This document shows positions 23,401-35,590 of a DNA stretch of 64,000 nucleotides, piece by piece (positions within the stretch are counted from its first letter, which is position 1; every line of letters begins with the position of its first letter). Below the pieces are notes generated by a model. The model was not told the DNA's origin. It did not search any database and saw only the letters and a list, made by a program, of their open reading frames with translations. This DNA is from Agrypnia vestita (taxonomy: Eukaryota; Arthropoda; Insecta; Trichoptera; Phryganeidae). The position numbers were made by a program, and so were the translations under genes. The DNA is taken from contig JADDOH010000291.1 in assembly GCA_016648135.1 (NCBI GenBank), positions 62,001-126,000 on the forward strand, read 5' to 3'.

Positions 23401-26400
23401 ACTGTACAGTTTCGTATATTATAGATATCTCACAGACATGAAACTGTACAGTTTTGTCTCTGTGAGATATCTATAATATACGTTAACAGCAAGATGTTTC
23501 CTGACAGATAGACTAGTTTTTTCTGTGCTACAGAAGACTATCTTTCTACTAATGGAAAATAATTATCTTGTTTGTATAGATATTCAAAATGATTATCATA
23601 AACATAATACATATTGAGGGTAAAAAACCAAAAGGGCGTTAAAGATTATTTCAAACTTTACAGAAAAGTAAAATAATTTTTTGTCAATGTATCTTTTATT
23701 GTTAAACTATTTCCATGTGCATTGTGGATTAACAAGTATGGAACTCGTTTAATAATAAAAGAAACGTTCGAAATAATCACTAACGCTATTTTAGCTTTCT
23801 ACCCTCGATATGCAACCAGGCATAATAATTAAACTATAATATATTTTTTGTAAGATTTTTTTTACATTATTTTTTTTTATGTGGAGGCGACGTGAATTGA
23901 TACAAACTAAATATTGATAAGAGAATGATTGTGGGGATATAAAGTAAATTGTGATTTGACAAATTTATTGATAGAGCGGAGACCAAATTAGGAGATGAAA
24001 TTTGTAGAACAGTTGTTACCATGGTTAGTAGGATTTTAAAATTTGATTGGCTCGATGTAACATGAAAAATGAGAATAGAGGGGACACTTATAAAACATCT
24101 GACCTATTAGATAAACTAGAGATGGATAATGTCTGCATCAGAAATTTCAACAATCTACAAACATTTGTGAGAACATGTATGTAAGTGAACGGGCCAAGAG
24201 TCCTATGGTCTGTCCTATACTCCGCCTCCTGAGACAAGAAAAACTGATAATTCAAGTTTATATTCTAAAATTTTACATTAAATCTATTATTATATGCATT
24301 TAATTCACCCAAAATGTATAATAATAAAAAATAGGTATGAAAATAAATAATAACAATAATTTATTCCAGACTTGTTTTGCAATCGAAGATTACATGCCTC
24401 GTCAGAAATGCCTCACGGGGGGAATGCGGGCCTTGTTGGTGGACTGGATGGTGGAAGTACAGGAGAGTTTTGAGCTCAATCACGAGACCCTTTACCTTGC
24501 CGTCAAGCTTGTAGACTTGTACTTATGCAAGGAGATGACAGGCAAAGAGGAGTTACAACTCCTTGGAGCAGCTTCGTTATTTATTGCTTCTAAATTTGAT
24601 GTTAGTATTGATGCAATATAATAGGATATTTATTTTCTTAGTCATGTTGTACTGTTTATATAACATAAGACTTCTATTAGTTATATGGAAACATGTATTA
24701 ATTATCCTCCTCGGACTCTAAGGATAATCATAATCGGTATGTTAATTCATCTTTAATGACAAAATTTTTACAATTCTTAAAATATTTCAAAATTGGTATT
24801 CAACTAACGCTAGTAATATCTATTGTTGATGAGTTTAACTAATTTGTATAAGGATACAGTGCCCAAACGCACTAATAACGCTAGTAATATCTATTGTTGA
24901 TGAGTTTAACTAATTTGTAAAAAGATACAGTGCCCAAACATTGATCTGAGAGGTTTTTTTTTCCAACTCTCGATCTGTCTCCTGCAGGCGACAGAGTCCG
25001 AGGAGGTTATAGTAAACCCCGTATTACATATAATATGGAAATTTTTCATTCACTCTTTTTGTCTTTTTAGTAAACATTCCATTGAATGCCGAAATTCAAC
25101 TTGAATTGAGTTTCTATAATACTTCATTAGTAACGCGATATCTTCCTACAGCATGTGTGTACCTATATTATCGTAAAAAAGTTCATAAAATATATAAAAG
25201 AATATTTAAAAAAAAAACTAAATATTCCCTTTCGAAATAAAACAATTTTATGTGTTTTGTAACTGTAAATTTTTGTGAATTGAGTAGGACAGTAAAACCT
25301 TGTTAATTCTAAATTTGCCACAATTCAATTTTTTTAAAACCCACAAGTCTCAAAATGTTAATTTCATATTAGATTAAACAGGATAATTCGAAAACCCCGT
25401 AATGCATAATTCAAAATAATTTTTAGCCCCTTGCGCCATAAATCAATACATTTTAGGTCACATTTAAAAACTAATATTGCGCGTGATTTTTTGATAGCGC
25501 TCACTCGTGTGGGGTATCCTTAATGTATTTCGCAGTACATTCTGCAATCCACTTTATCCCTCAAATTGGGGAATCCCATGCATTTTTTCTTCAGTTGGCT
25601 GTCTAGATATGCGTGGATGGTTTTAGTTTGCTCTAATTCCTAGTTCATTTTTTTTAAAATGATTTTTCACTTTTAAAATTCTTGAATTCTTCTTTTGGTG
25701 AGAGTTTGTGTTAAAATGTTTAATTTTCTTTATAAGACGTTATTACTGACTTAACTTATTGTTTCACATGTTTTTGGATTTTTTTTGGGTCCCTTGAATT
25801 TCAAATTAATGAGGTTCTACTGTACTTATTTTGGGGCATTATTTCTATACAAACTTATATGAATAATAGTAATGTCCAAGTTAATTTACGTTCACAGAAG
25901 CAAAAAGTTGTGCATATTCGTGAAAATAATAGTAATTTTTTTTTTTTTTCAGGAACGTATCCCTCCACTTGTTGATGATTTCTTATACATTTGTGATGGA
26001 GCATATAACCTTAGACAACTGCTGGTTATGGAAATCAATGTTCTTAAGATTATTGGCTTTGATCTTGGAATTCCTCTATCCTACCGATTCCTGAGACGTT
26101 ACGCAAGGGTTTGTATTATTTCGTTTTATTAATCTTAATTCACACATTTTTTTTACATAAATGTTTTGTCTAATTCTGGTTACTCATTTTTAAATTATTG
26201 CTGTTAAAAATAGTTTGAGACATATGCCTAAAGAATGTTTTAACAGTTGATCTTGGCTGTAGTACCAAATGATGATGATTATTATTCCTGGTAATGAAGT
26301 GTAGTCACATTTCTGCATCATCTCTATTTTTTTGTCAACTTTTTGTGGATGATACATATTTTCCCATTGTTTGTATTACTAGCCTTTATATAATTATTAT

Positions 26401-28967
26401 ATTTTTAGTGTGCCTGTGTTTCTATGCCCACGTTAACGTTAGCCCGATTTGTACTGGAGCTGTGTTTAATGGAATATGCAGTAGTCTCAATGTCTGATAG
26501 CAAAATGGCTGCTGCTGCCTTGTATTTGGCAATTCGTATGAAAAATTTAGGATCCTGGACTGCGACACATGTTTATTACACAGGTAATTAACGATTTATT
26601 AACTTTTATTTTTCTTACTTTGATCTAATATCACGGGTCTTGGTTTCATTTGTCCCAAAAATGACAAACTAGTGGTGATTAAGCTGTTATTTTGACCAGT
26701 TATTTTCGGTACAGTTATTTGGAACTTGTATCTGATTGTATCAATGGTTGTAGATATAATTGTTGTTGTTACTTGACGTTTTTGCCACCAACTTTATAAT
26801 ATTCAAACATATTTTAAAAGGTGTATTGAAAGATTACTAGTATTCATTAGATTGGACTTAAATACAGTAGAGCGTCGACTATCCAAACTAATTGAGGGAC
26901 GTGGATGTTCGGAAAACCGGTATTTTCGGATAATTGAACTGTATTGATTCAGCCATTTTTACAGTAGGTACAGGTGAATGAAAACCATATTTACATTTAT
27001 ATCTTTAATGACAAATAGGAATTAAACTCAAAAAAGTGCAGACAATCTTGTAATAAAACATGTATTAAAAGTATTCAAGTTCTGCTATTTTACACTGTCC
27101 CATGCTGCTCTGATCATGTAGGACGCGTCTTTCAAATCAATCTTTTTATGATTTCTTATCAGGCTTTCTTCTCCCTCTTCTTCTTTTTCAAAAGTAACTT
27201 ACATAACAATTATTTTCTATAATACCGTTTGAATGTCTCAATAACGCCTTGATCCATGTGCTGTAATAATGAAGGCACGTTAGGTGGAAGAAACATGACT
27301 TTTATAAGCTCATCTTTTTCATTTAAGATGTCACATGATGGGGCGTTATCAAGAAACAATAATGTTTTCTCTTTTTTCATTTTTTAATTCATGGGCTTTT
27401 ACAGAGGATTAAAAAGTTTCTGTAAACCATTCCATGAAAATTGTACCATCCATCCAAGCACTCTTTTATGAAGTGTAAACGATAGGCATCGCAGACATAT
27501 TAACGTGTTTGAAACAACATGGTTTCTTGCTTTTACCAATTACAAGCATGGGCAATCGGTGGCTGCTAGTAGCATCAGCAAATTCTAAGGCAGCGATACA
27601 ATCCTTGCTTATTTTAGGACCAAGTGCTGCTAATTCACGACGTGAAGCAAGAGTTTTTCCTGGAAAAGCTTTCCAATTGAGCCCGATTTCATCTGCATTG
27701 TAAACGTTTTCGAGGGCGTAATTTTCTTTTGAGTTTACTTTCACGATCCTTGCTTATTTTAGGACCAAGAGCTGCTAATTCACGATGTGAAGCAAGAATT
27801 GTTCGTGGCAAAGCTTTCCAATTGAGCCCGGTTTCATCTGCATTGTAAACGTTTTCGAGGGCGTAATTTTCTTTCGAGTTTACTTTTTACGCGGCAAAAT
27901 TTAGTTTATCGACTAGCGGCTACTTGGAAGTGACATAGGAGTACAATTAAGAAAGTGCACAAGCACTGTAGCGCGGGAGGCGGGAGAGGGTAGGCACGGG
28001 CGGGCGCAGTAGTTCGGATAAGCGGTCGTTCGATTGATCGGCGTTCGGATAATCGACGCTCTACTGTAAGTGAATTGTATTTCAGAAGTTGACCGGGTGA
28101 GATAACTAACTGTTATGTAAAAACTGTATTATATTATGCTTTTCTAAGCTTGTGCTATTGCTTTCTTATTTATACTATTTTTTTTTTTGCATTTTTTTTT
28201 TTTCGTTATAACAAAATTCCCACATATAACTTTTTTCCCTAATATGTATATTGTGCGCTATAGCAAAGAAGTACCGGGGTTCTACTGTTTTGTGCTACTG
28301 CTATTATTTGCTTTCCACTTTATATTATTATTTTTTCTTGTTTGTATTTCTTTAGCAATCATTTGAAGTATTCATTAATTTAATGTATACTTTACCTTAT
28401 CGTTTGTAAAAAACCTGAAGGGCGTTAATAAATCCATAAGTAAGTAAAATAAAAAAAATTATTGTCTAGTACCGATGGTTGCCCGTTGAATTGCAAAAAA
28501 TCAGTTGCCAATCATCGACGCAATCAGATACTAATCTCAAATAACCATTAGGGCCGGTTGTTTCAAGTTGGATTAAAGTAAGCGTTTGTTTAAAGAATAG
28601 ATATTTACAAAAACGGATCGTCTGATTGGCGGAGAATGCAAAAATCTATGCTTTAAACGAATGCTTACTTCGATCCAACTCGAAACAACCGGGCCTTAGT
28701 GTGTCACCGCTTAAAATTCCATCACTATGACAATCATTTTTCCAATTAAAGAAGTTCTACTGGATTTTTCTTTATTAAAGTTGTTAAATAATGATTTCAG
28801 GATTTACCCTCGAAGAAATTCTGCCTGTAGCTCGAGTACAAAATATGTGCCTTCATAAAAAGCCAAAGGAGGCTCTCAGTACTGTTCGGAATAAATATTC
28901 TCATAAAATATTTTTTGAAGTGGCTAAAGTTCCATTGATAGATAATGATTCTTTGAATTCTTCATAG
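20446..28967 (+). CDS. CycB3: Cyclin B3 (complete, 7 coding exons)
   Basis: B3-type mitotic cyclin, a nuclear activating partner of Cdk1 that is degraded by the APC/C. Inferred exons are 20446-20736, 20825-21105, 21233-21431, 24370-24600, 25953-26108, 26409-26583 and 28801-28967: 1500 nt, 499 residues, with consistent GT-AG phases. Residues 59-67, RAAFGDITN, form the B3-type destruction box. A low-complexity linker repeats ILPPPI at about 133-149. The cyclin fold starts near DPFQVSNYAMDIFNYLKSRE, with MRALLVDWMVEVQESFELNH at about 276-295, then GAASLFIASKFD, LVDDFLYICDGAYN and LGIPLSYRFLRRYAR. The C-terminal cyclin fold has MPTLTLARFVLELCLMEYA and ends TVRNKYSHKIFFEVAKVPL, close to fly CycB3. 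The donor at 21106 (GTATGT) was chosen over one at 21134 because only it keeps the frame. Introns 4, 5 and 7 carry transposons. Confidence 0.95.
22021..22363. mobile_element. GC-rich TIR MITE (GG-CGGCG-CACACTA ends)
   Basis: The left end GGTCGGCGCCACACTATGCG and the right end (read inverted) GGCCGGCGTCACACTA differ at two positions. Flanks TTAA and TTAG suggest a degraded 3-4 bp duplication. The interior is unusually GC-rich and CpG-rich for this window and shows no coding signature. Confidence 0.55.
23368..23485. repeat. 42-bp direct repeat followed by an inverted half-copy
   Basis: Two 42-nt units (23371-23412 and 23413-23454, starting CGTATATTATAGATATCTCA) differ at one base. The inverted copy at 23455-23485 can pair with the first unit in a stem of about 30 bp without mismatches. 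Each unit contains the palindrome CTGTACAG. Confidence 0.9.
24706..25006. mobile_element. TIR element with internal tandem duplication (CycB3 intron 5)
   Basis: The ends CCTCCTCGGACTCT and AGAGTCCGAGGAGG are inverted copies flanked by TTAT on both sides. The interior contains a roughly 77-bp direct repeat (starting near TAACGCTAGTAATATCTATT, from about 24803 to 24950). Confidence 0.6.
25290..25822. mobile_element. Tigger-like (pogo) non-autonomous element in CycB3 intron 5
   Basis: The left end CAGTAAAACCTTGTTAATTC and, on the other strand, the right end CAGTAGAACCTCATTAATTT form the TIR of a Tigger/pogo-type element; TA follows the right end, while the left TA appears mutated. No intact transposase is visible. 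A related right end occurs at about 60788. Confidence 0.6.
27466..27744 (-). pseudogene. Tigger/jerky-type DDE transposase fragment
   Basis: The frame contains VYNADEIGLNWKAFPGKTLA, then LGPKISKDCIAALEFADAT and RLPMLVIGKSKKPCCFK, the DDE-1 superfamily block with its NADExG motif and a GKSK-P-F motif. Only the middle of the domain is present and the HTH end is missing. The coding direction runs opposite to CycB3. Confidence 0.8.
27599..27888. repeat. Tandem duplication, about 148 bp, in the Tigger element
   Basis: The block starting ATCCTTGCTTATTTTAGGAC occurs at about 27602 and again at about 27747, each running through GTTTTCGAGGGCGTAATTTT. The copies differ by several substitutions, so the duplication is not recent. 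Confidence 0.8.
28551..28695. mobile_element. Harbinger-type MITE (GGGCCGGTTG family), CycB3 intron 7
   Basis: The ends GGGCCGGTTGTTTCAAGTTG and its inverted copy CGAAACAACCGGGCC are flanked by TTA on both sides (28548-28550, 28696-28698). At 145 bp it is nearly palindromic. It lies 105 bp upstream of the last CycB3 exon. Confidence 0.85.
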
Positions 28968-29376
28968 GTTTAGTGTTTAAATTAATAACGTAAATATATT
29001 GAACTTAAGTACAAATCGCAATTGACTTTTTAATGGCCAATGATAAATGACGTCGGTTCATTTTGTGCGACTGTGATCATTGTTCAGAAGTGTGGTGTCT
29101 TAAGAAAGCTGGAAAGGTGAAAATTGTGTAAAAATATTTAAGAGTTGTTCTTTTTCATCGGTGATTTGTGGTAGACATAAAAAATATATGATATAATATT
29201 ATCCATCATAGAGGAAATTTCATGTCGAGAACAGGCTCTCGGGAATCTTTTTTATGTCGAATATGAAATATGTCTTCCTGTTAAGACAAGTTAAATCAAT
29301 TTTTCATCAACGAATAATTTTGAGATATTTCTAGAAATTAATAGTATTTATGAAATGTATTGGTTAGTATTTCATT

Positions 29377-29382
29377 AATAAA
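29377..29382 (+). terminator. Candidate CycB3 polyadenylation signal
   Basis: AATAAA about 410 bases after the CycB3 stop codon. Many AT-rich alternatives exist nearby, so this is only a candidate. Confidence 0.25.
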
Positions 29383-31600
29383 ATTTAAATACATAAAACA
29401 TTTATTAAAATTTTAAATGGTGTCAACCTGCCTCCTAAGCCTCTTGTAAATTGCTCAAGTTGGAATTATTATCACTATTTATCGACACAAAATGTTTCTT
29501 CCAAATCAATGTTACCTTTATTACAAATAAGATAACAAAAACAAACATTATTTTGAAGTATTTTTTGCTCTTTTTGGCTCATATATTCTTTTTTTATTGT
29601 TATATTAAGTTGATAGGTAATTTATAATTATAAAAATATACATATGAAAACTGTATAATGTACTACTTTTAATTTACGGATGCATAATTTGAGCCGTATA
29701 TGATTTGACGATATTTTCTTGACGATATTTATATACATTTAAAAAATAATAATTTGGGCTCTTTTCATTAATTTGATTTATTTGCATTAAAAATTTCCAT
29801 AAGGTTTATATTAACAGAAAAATCTCTTTGAAAATTATGCCAAACCTTATAATATTTTTAGCAAACTCTTGGGATACAGAAATGGAAGTTCATACTCTGT
29901 TTCTTTATTGAGACGAATATGTTACAGTATTCAGATAGAGCGATAATGACACAACGTAGATAATTCTCGTGAATTCGACAAATAATATTTGACCTGTTGT
30001 CAGATTGGTTTGTTTAATATTTATTTGTGTCTGACCGGCTTCTAGAGTCCCTGGGGTTGGAGACATTTAAATTTTTAGCCCTCATTGTGACTACTTGCAT
30101 GTACATGAATGTTCCATTTTAGGCCCATATATATAAAGGTTTAAAAAAATCTTGCCGAATAACTCTTCTTATGCTATATTTAGCGCTCCATTTCATATAA
30201 ATAATTGATGTAATGATTATGATGATTGTTTTCTATTTATTTACCAATATGGTTGATATTTGAAATTGATAAAAAAATGTGGTTAATTTATTACCACGTG
30301 GAAAAGACAATTTTTGACAACAAAACTAATTGGAGGTGGTAAGCCACTTGTGATTATTATTTATTTTTTTTGCATATTTTTACTACTCCAAAAAAAAATT
30401 GTAAACTTTTCTTAGCTTTTTGAAATCATAGTACTACAAGACATTATTTTTTTATCCCAACTAACTAAAATGTGTGTGAAGCACGCTGTGAATTGAATGA
30501 AAATTGTACAAATTTTAAACGCACATCTCATTTATTACATTGAGATCTTGTAAAGCACCTTTGCTTATGAGAATCAGATTAAATACTTTTAACATCACTC
30601 CTCACTGGGCATGCAGAAGTATTAAGGCACAACACATTTCTACCTTCATCCTCTTCCATGCATCCCTTTTTTTACATCCAGGGTCTAGACGAGAACCCCC
30701 AAAATAAGGCCTAAATAATGAGCCTAATGTTACTTATTTCTATTTATCAGAAACTTTGCTCAATTTAAAGCAAAACTTTTTTCTGCCAATTTTTGTAGTT
30801 TGCAATCATTTAAATGTCCTCGACATTAATGCAATGTATTGTTAAATTATTGTTTTTGCAAATTTCCACACAAATTCAATATCGATAGTGAAAAAAACAA
30901 GAAATTTTGGACAATATCAGATTTATGAAATGTTTGAAAGCAATAATTTAAAATAAATCCATTGAAATGATCTCCATTTTGACAAAAATTCCTAAATTTT
31001 AGAATTTACAGTAAAATATTTCAATGGTTAAATGTGGAACACCTTGGTTATATTTAAACACTATTGGTTTGCTTAATTTTAATTATCGATTATCAACATA
31101 ACTTGTGAGTTTTTGATTCTTCACTATTGATATATAATCTTACCACATGAATTGATATGACCTCAAAAGTAAATTAAAAGGACTACAAAAAAGAAAACCT
31201 TAATCTTCGATAGAAGAATAATTAATGGTATTATTTATTGTTCCTCTTCCATTTTCTGACATGTTAGCAGAAACGTAAAGTGAATTAAGTGCCAAATTGT
31301 CTAACTTTTGGTATACGAAATGATTTATAAAATTCTTTTTTTTTATTAAATAGTAACCATGAAAGCAAGCCACAACTTATTCTAACTATTTTCAAACTAA
31401 ATCATGAAATAGCTCTTTGAAAGTAGGTAATTTGCTAGGTTACAGAAATTATATTAATTCTGTTTAAACTATATAAAAATATTTGTTTTGACATGGTATT
31501 TTAAAGAGAAATAACACTGTAATTTATGATTGATTGGCAGTTACTTTGTGGTGTACCATGATTATTTTTAATTTACACAAAATTAAACATTGTAATAAAC

Positions 31601-31757
31601 ACACGTTGAGTTATATTTATCACTACTGCAGTTTCGAAATGAACAGTCCCTCACATCAGGTGTGTGTTATTAATTACACCTAAAGAGGGGGACCGCACTC
31701 GCAAGAGATCATAGAACAGAAACTATAATTAGTGATAAATATATCTCAATGTGTGTG
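31601..31757. mobile_element. Palindromic MITE
   Basis: ACACACGTTGAGTTATATTT followed by ATCACTA at the left is mirrored by TAGTGATAAATATATCTCAA and TGTGTGTG at the right. The centre holds ACCTAAAGAGGGGGACCGCA. The flanking duplication is unclear. Confidence 0.55.
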
Positions 31758-34700
31758 TATTTCAAAGTTTAATTTAGTATACATTAAATAAATAACATTA
31801 CTTATTTTCAATTTAAACCAACCAACCAAGGAATTCTGAAGAAAATTTAATATATGCTTTTGGCAGGCAGTTCAGTCACTTTTTTAAAATATTGTTTAAC
31901 AAGTGAGCAAAACAATTGCGTCTTTTTTGGTATTTTTCAATTAGACACTTGACTCTGAAAATGTTAACAAAATCTTTATTTCAACCTTGATTATTGATTT
32001 TAATATTAACGTTACAAGAAAACAAAAGTCCTCTAACTTATTAAAAATGTTGAATGTGTACTTTGTAATTAACACATTCTCCAGCCAGACGACACATTAT
32101 TTTTAGCATCATATAATTGAAAATAGACAGTATCCCACATATGTAATTTATTTTTTTAACGCTGTGTGGTAAAAGGAATGCTTGTTTTTAAAACTCATAA
32201 TATGCCCCTTTCATATTTCAAATAAAATCTGTATTACAAGAAAAACAGTGGTTTTCCTAATCGATATCCAATTTTGCTAACCCTTCAATTTTGTAAAAAT
32301 GATGTTTACAAAATTGGAAAATTCGATCGTCTTTTTTGGGGAGGTGAATCGAATTCGTATTTAGTTTTGCAGTAATTATTGTTATATTTATAATCTGAAG
32401 TTTACAAATCAGTTTAGGTTCCAACCTGAGTTTTGAGAGAAAGTCTTGCATATTTATATTTAGTTAGAGATCATATTTAGATTAATATTTCATTCGTTGG
32501 TTGGTCGTTTGGTAAATTCGACATCTCGCATGGCAGTAACAATAGGCGGTGTACATGAACACATGACTTAAGTATTGGAGGGCTCGTTATAATACATATA
32601 TTCACTGCGCTTCTGGGTGACACAAATAAATTTGGAAATGTCAAAAATTATTTAGGAAATGTTATCCCACCCTAACCCAGGGGTGCGATGAATTGTAAAA
32701 TATGTTGGTCAAATATTTTTAAATAGTATCATTTTAGCACTGGTGCTGTCAATATCTTAGGTCCTCCTGTATTCCACACACATCTTAATATGTGTATGCA
32801 CAATCCAAGAACAAAATGTACTACTTTTAATGCCTAATCTTGAAAATACCAAAATGAACCAAAGAAGCTTCAGATATACTCATTATTTGTTAATTGGCTT
32901 CCCACGAATTTCTTATGAGCACTTAATTATCTTCGATGAGAACTTAAATGTTTACCATTGTTGTGCAAGCAAATTTGTATTCCTAGATGAAGCATTATGT
33001 GTTTATTCTTATTGGATAATAAATATATTTTGTTGACTTGATAAATATTAATAGACTTTATGTACTTAGTTTATAAAAATCTACCGCAAGGAAGCTAACA
33101 AATATGTATTGAAATTGTCCATATTCATGGAAGATGATAATGTGCAAGTGGAATAAAATCTTTAGAAGATTGAAAACTTAGATTTTGTGCAAATTATATT
33201 TTATGTATTTCTAAAAGGTTTTCATTGTGCCATAAGAAGAGGTAACACAAATATGGTTAATTTTAGAAACTACTTAGCGATAAGTTTAGACCCCTACTGA
33301 TAAATACATTGAATCTGATCACCTGAACATACATTTCTCAAAAAAATATTACATCTAGAATCAAATCCTGCAGGAGCATACTTGTCCAACAGTTCATCAA
33401 AATTTGTGAGTTTTGCAGAGTGAATTACAAAATCATCCATTAATTTGTATGCGTTTTAAGGACTGAATGTATAGTTCTTAAAGGTATGCCTGTTTGGGTT
33501 TTGAATGTTAAACTTTTTAGTAGTTTTATGTATCAAATTGTAATATTTAATTAATTACCTCATCATCGATTCAGTGATTCTGTTGACTAGCATCTATGTT
33601 CTTCAATGATTGCCTTCGGGGAACGTGCAGATATATTGCAAACTGGTGTTGTAGCAACATGACAAATTACGCTTGCTAGGAATTTATATTTTTTAATGTT
33701 TTATTTTCATTATTTAAGACAATTTTATTTAAAAATAGAAAAGAATAATTTTAGGTGTTTATTGGTCACCGGCCGTTTATATTTAAAGATTTTTCTAATT
33801 TGTGTAATGTGTTTCAAATGGTTTTTTTTGTTGTAAATAAATATATCCTATTATATTTTTCTTTTACTATCGTATCCTATTCTTTTCATTCATGTGGTCA
33901 ATGGTGAGGGTATTGTAAATCAATTATTATGATAATATAATCGTCAAATTGTATTCGCAAATCAAATCATAATAAGATTTAATATTTTTTTAAATACTGC
34001 AAAAACTAAATTTACTAACTCCTGTGAATCACATAAAAATAATTATTGATTGATGCATTATATTCTCCTGTTTCATTTAGTATTCTATGATTTCATTGGT
34101 CGAATTGATTTATTAGGTCTTTTCAGGCTCCAATATATTTTTATACGTACAAAATTCCTACATATGATTTTTCTCATAGCAACATTGAATCAGTTTAGAT
34201 TAAGGCCATATTAAGGCCCCAGACCACTGAAAATATATTTTTATCATTTTCTGAAAGATGCATTTGTTAAGAATGCTCTCACCAAATATATTAATGGAAT
34301 TTGTAAAATTGACGGAGATACAACGGTTTAATTTTTTTTGTTTGTATGTTGAATTATCCTTCAGCAAAAGTTTGAATGCGTTATTCTCAAAAGTACATTT
34401 TTCAACCTGGTTGACATCATAAAAGAAAAACTACATCCAATTTGCATGAGCCAAGTCGTAAACTATTCAAAAATCCAGTCTCTGGCACCACGAAGGGATT
34501 TTTCTTATAAAGGGCCCCCTTTTATTTATTTTTTAAATGATAAAAAATCGAAATTAGAATTTTTTAGTCTGCCATTTTTTGTTTGTTTTTTAGATATCGA
34601 AATTCCCCTATGTGATGCTATAAACCTATGTCTAGTTTCTAAATATATTTTTATTTCATTTTTCGGTTGTACCCTATGATTTAATAGCTGTCAACCACCC

Positions 34701-34794
34701 AGCGGCAAACTCGTCAGTGTCCTCTTGGAAGCAGCGTACACCGAAAACTATACTTTAGATTTGAGTACAAAAATTTGTATGCAGTCTTTAATAT

Positions 34795-35590
34795 GTATGT
34801 TACAGTGAATCTGAATTTCGTGCGAGTCTATATTTTCACTTGATTTTAGAGAAATTAAGTTCAAGGTCATTCTTATCACATCCAAGCAGATTTTCACCAA
34901 TAGAAATTAACACAATATTTTAACTGATATCTTACTAGGGAAATTATATTCGTCTTCGAACTGTCAAAATTAAATTTGACAGATTGATATCCGTTTCGTA
35001 AAAATGGGATAAATGCAGAATAGGGCGTTGGGAGCTGTCAGATACGCGAACCATAGACAATTATTCAATGATTTCCATAGATATATGTAAAACTTCAAAA
35101 GAAAAGGCTGATTTGTCAAACTTATTAACGATTTTTAAATTGGAATTTACTCGTTTAATATAAGAGTGCGACTTTATTTTATGTTCATTTTTGGAATCAG
35201 GAATTCAATTATACCGGAAAATTTGTTAATATTTTATACAGCTCACAACGCCCCATTCTGCATTCCACCCAAATAACATCCAGTAGGTACATGAACCTTT
35301 CAAGTTTCAGCTTCATTACTGAAACTGATGAACCCAATCTAACTTCAGTCTGTAGGCAAATTACTCAAGACGAGGCAAAAAATATGTCATGTCAAACTAA
35401 TTTAATTACTACATATTTTGTGGTTATTAATTATTTATTCTAAAGATTCTTAGAATATGCAATTATTGACCTTTTTGTTTTTATTTTATTCTTAAATTAC
35501 TTGAGGATATTCCTATCAATACTATGTACTCTTTTGAAGAAAACAAAAAGACATATAACAAAAAGTGATTACAGATCTATATCACAGTGT
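34795..35590 (+). repeat. Mosaic dispersed repeat, copy B
   Basis: Positions 34795-35020 match 17222-17460 and inverted 44691-44920; positions 35273-35590 match inverted 43722-44038. The middle (35021-35272) is not shared with the other copies. Confidence 0.75.

Larger units (their letters stand above)
21432..24369 (+). other. CycB3 intron 4 (2.9 kb)
   Basis: No second gene is supported. A terminal-repeat element lies at about 22021-22363 and a 42-bp direct-plus-inverted repeat at 23368-23485. The remainder is AT-rich and unremarkable. Confidence 0.6.
26865..28066 (-). mobile_element. Tigger/pogo transposon in CycB3 intron 7
   Basis: CAGTAGAGCGTCGACTATCC at the left is mirrored at the right by GGATAATCGACGCTCTACTG, flanked by TA on both sides. 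The 1.2 kb element carries part of a CENP-B/jerky-type DDE transposase on the minus strand and a duplicated 148-bp internal block. Confidence 0.85.
28968..34794 (+). other. Gene-poor AT-rich region after CycB3 (possible long 3' UTR)
   Basis: No exon is supportable for nearly 6 kb. An AATAAA at 29377-29382 is one candidate CycB3 polyadenylation signal. Apart from a palindromic MITE (31601-31757) the sequence looks single-copy within this window, in contrast to most other non-coding parts here; it could include a long 3' UTR or non-coding RNA. Confidence 0.4.
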
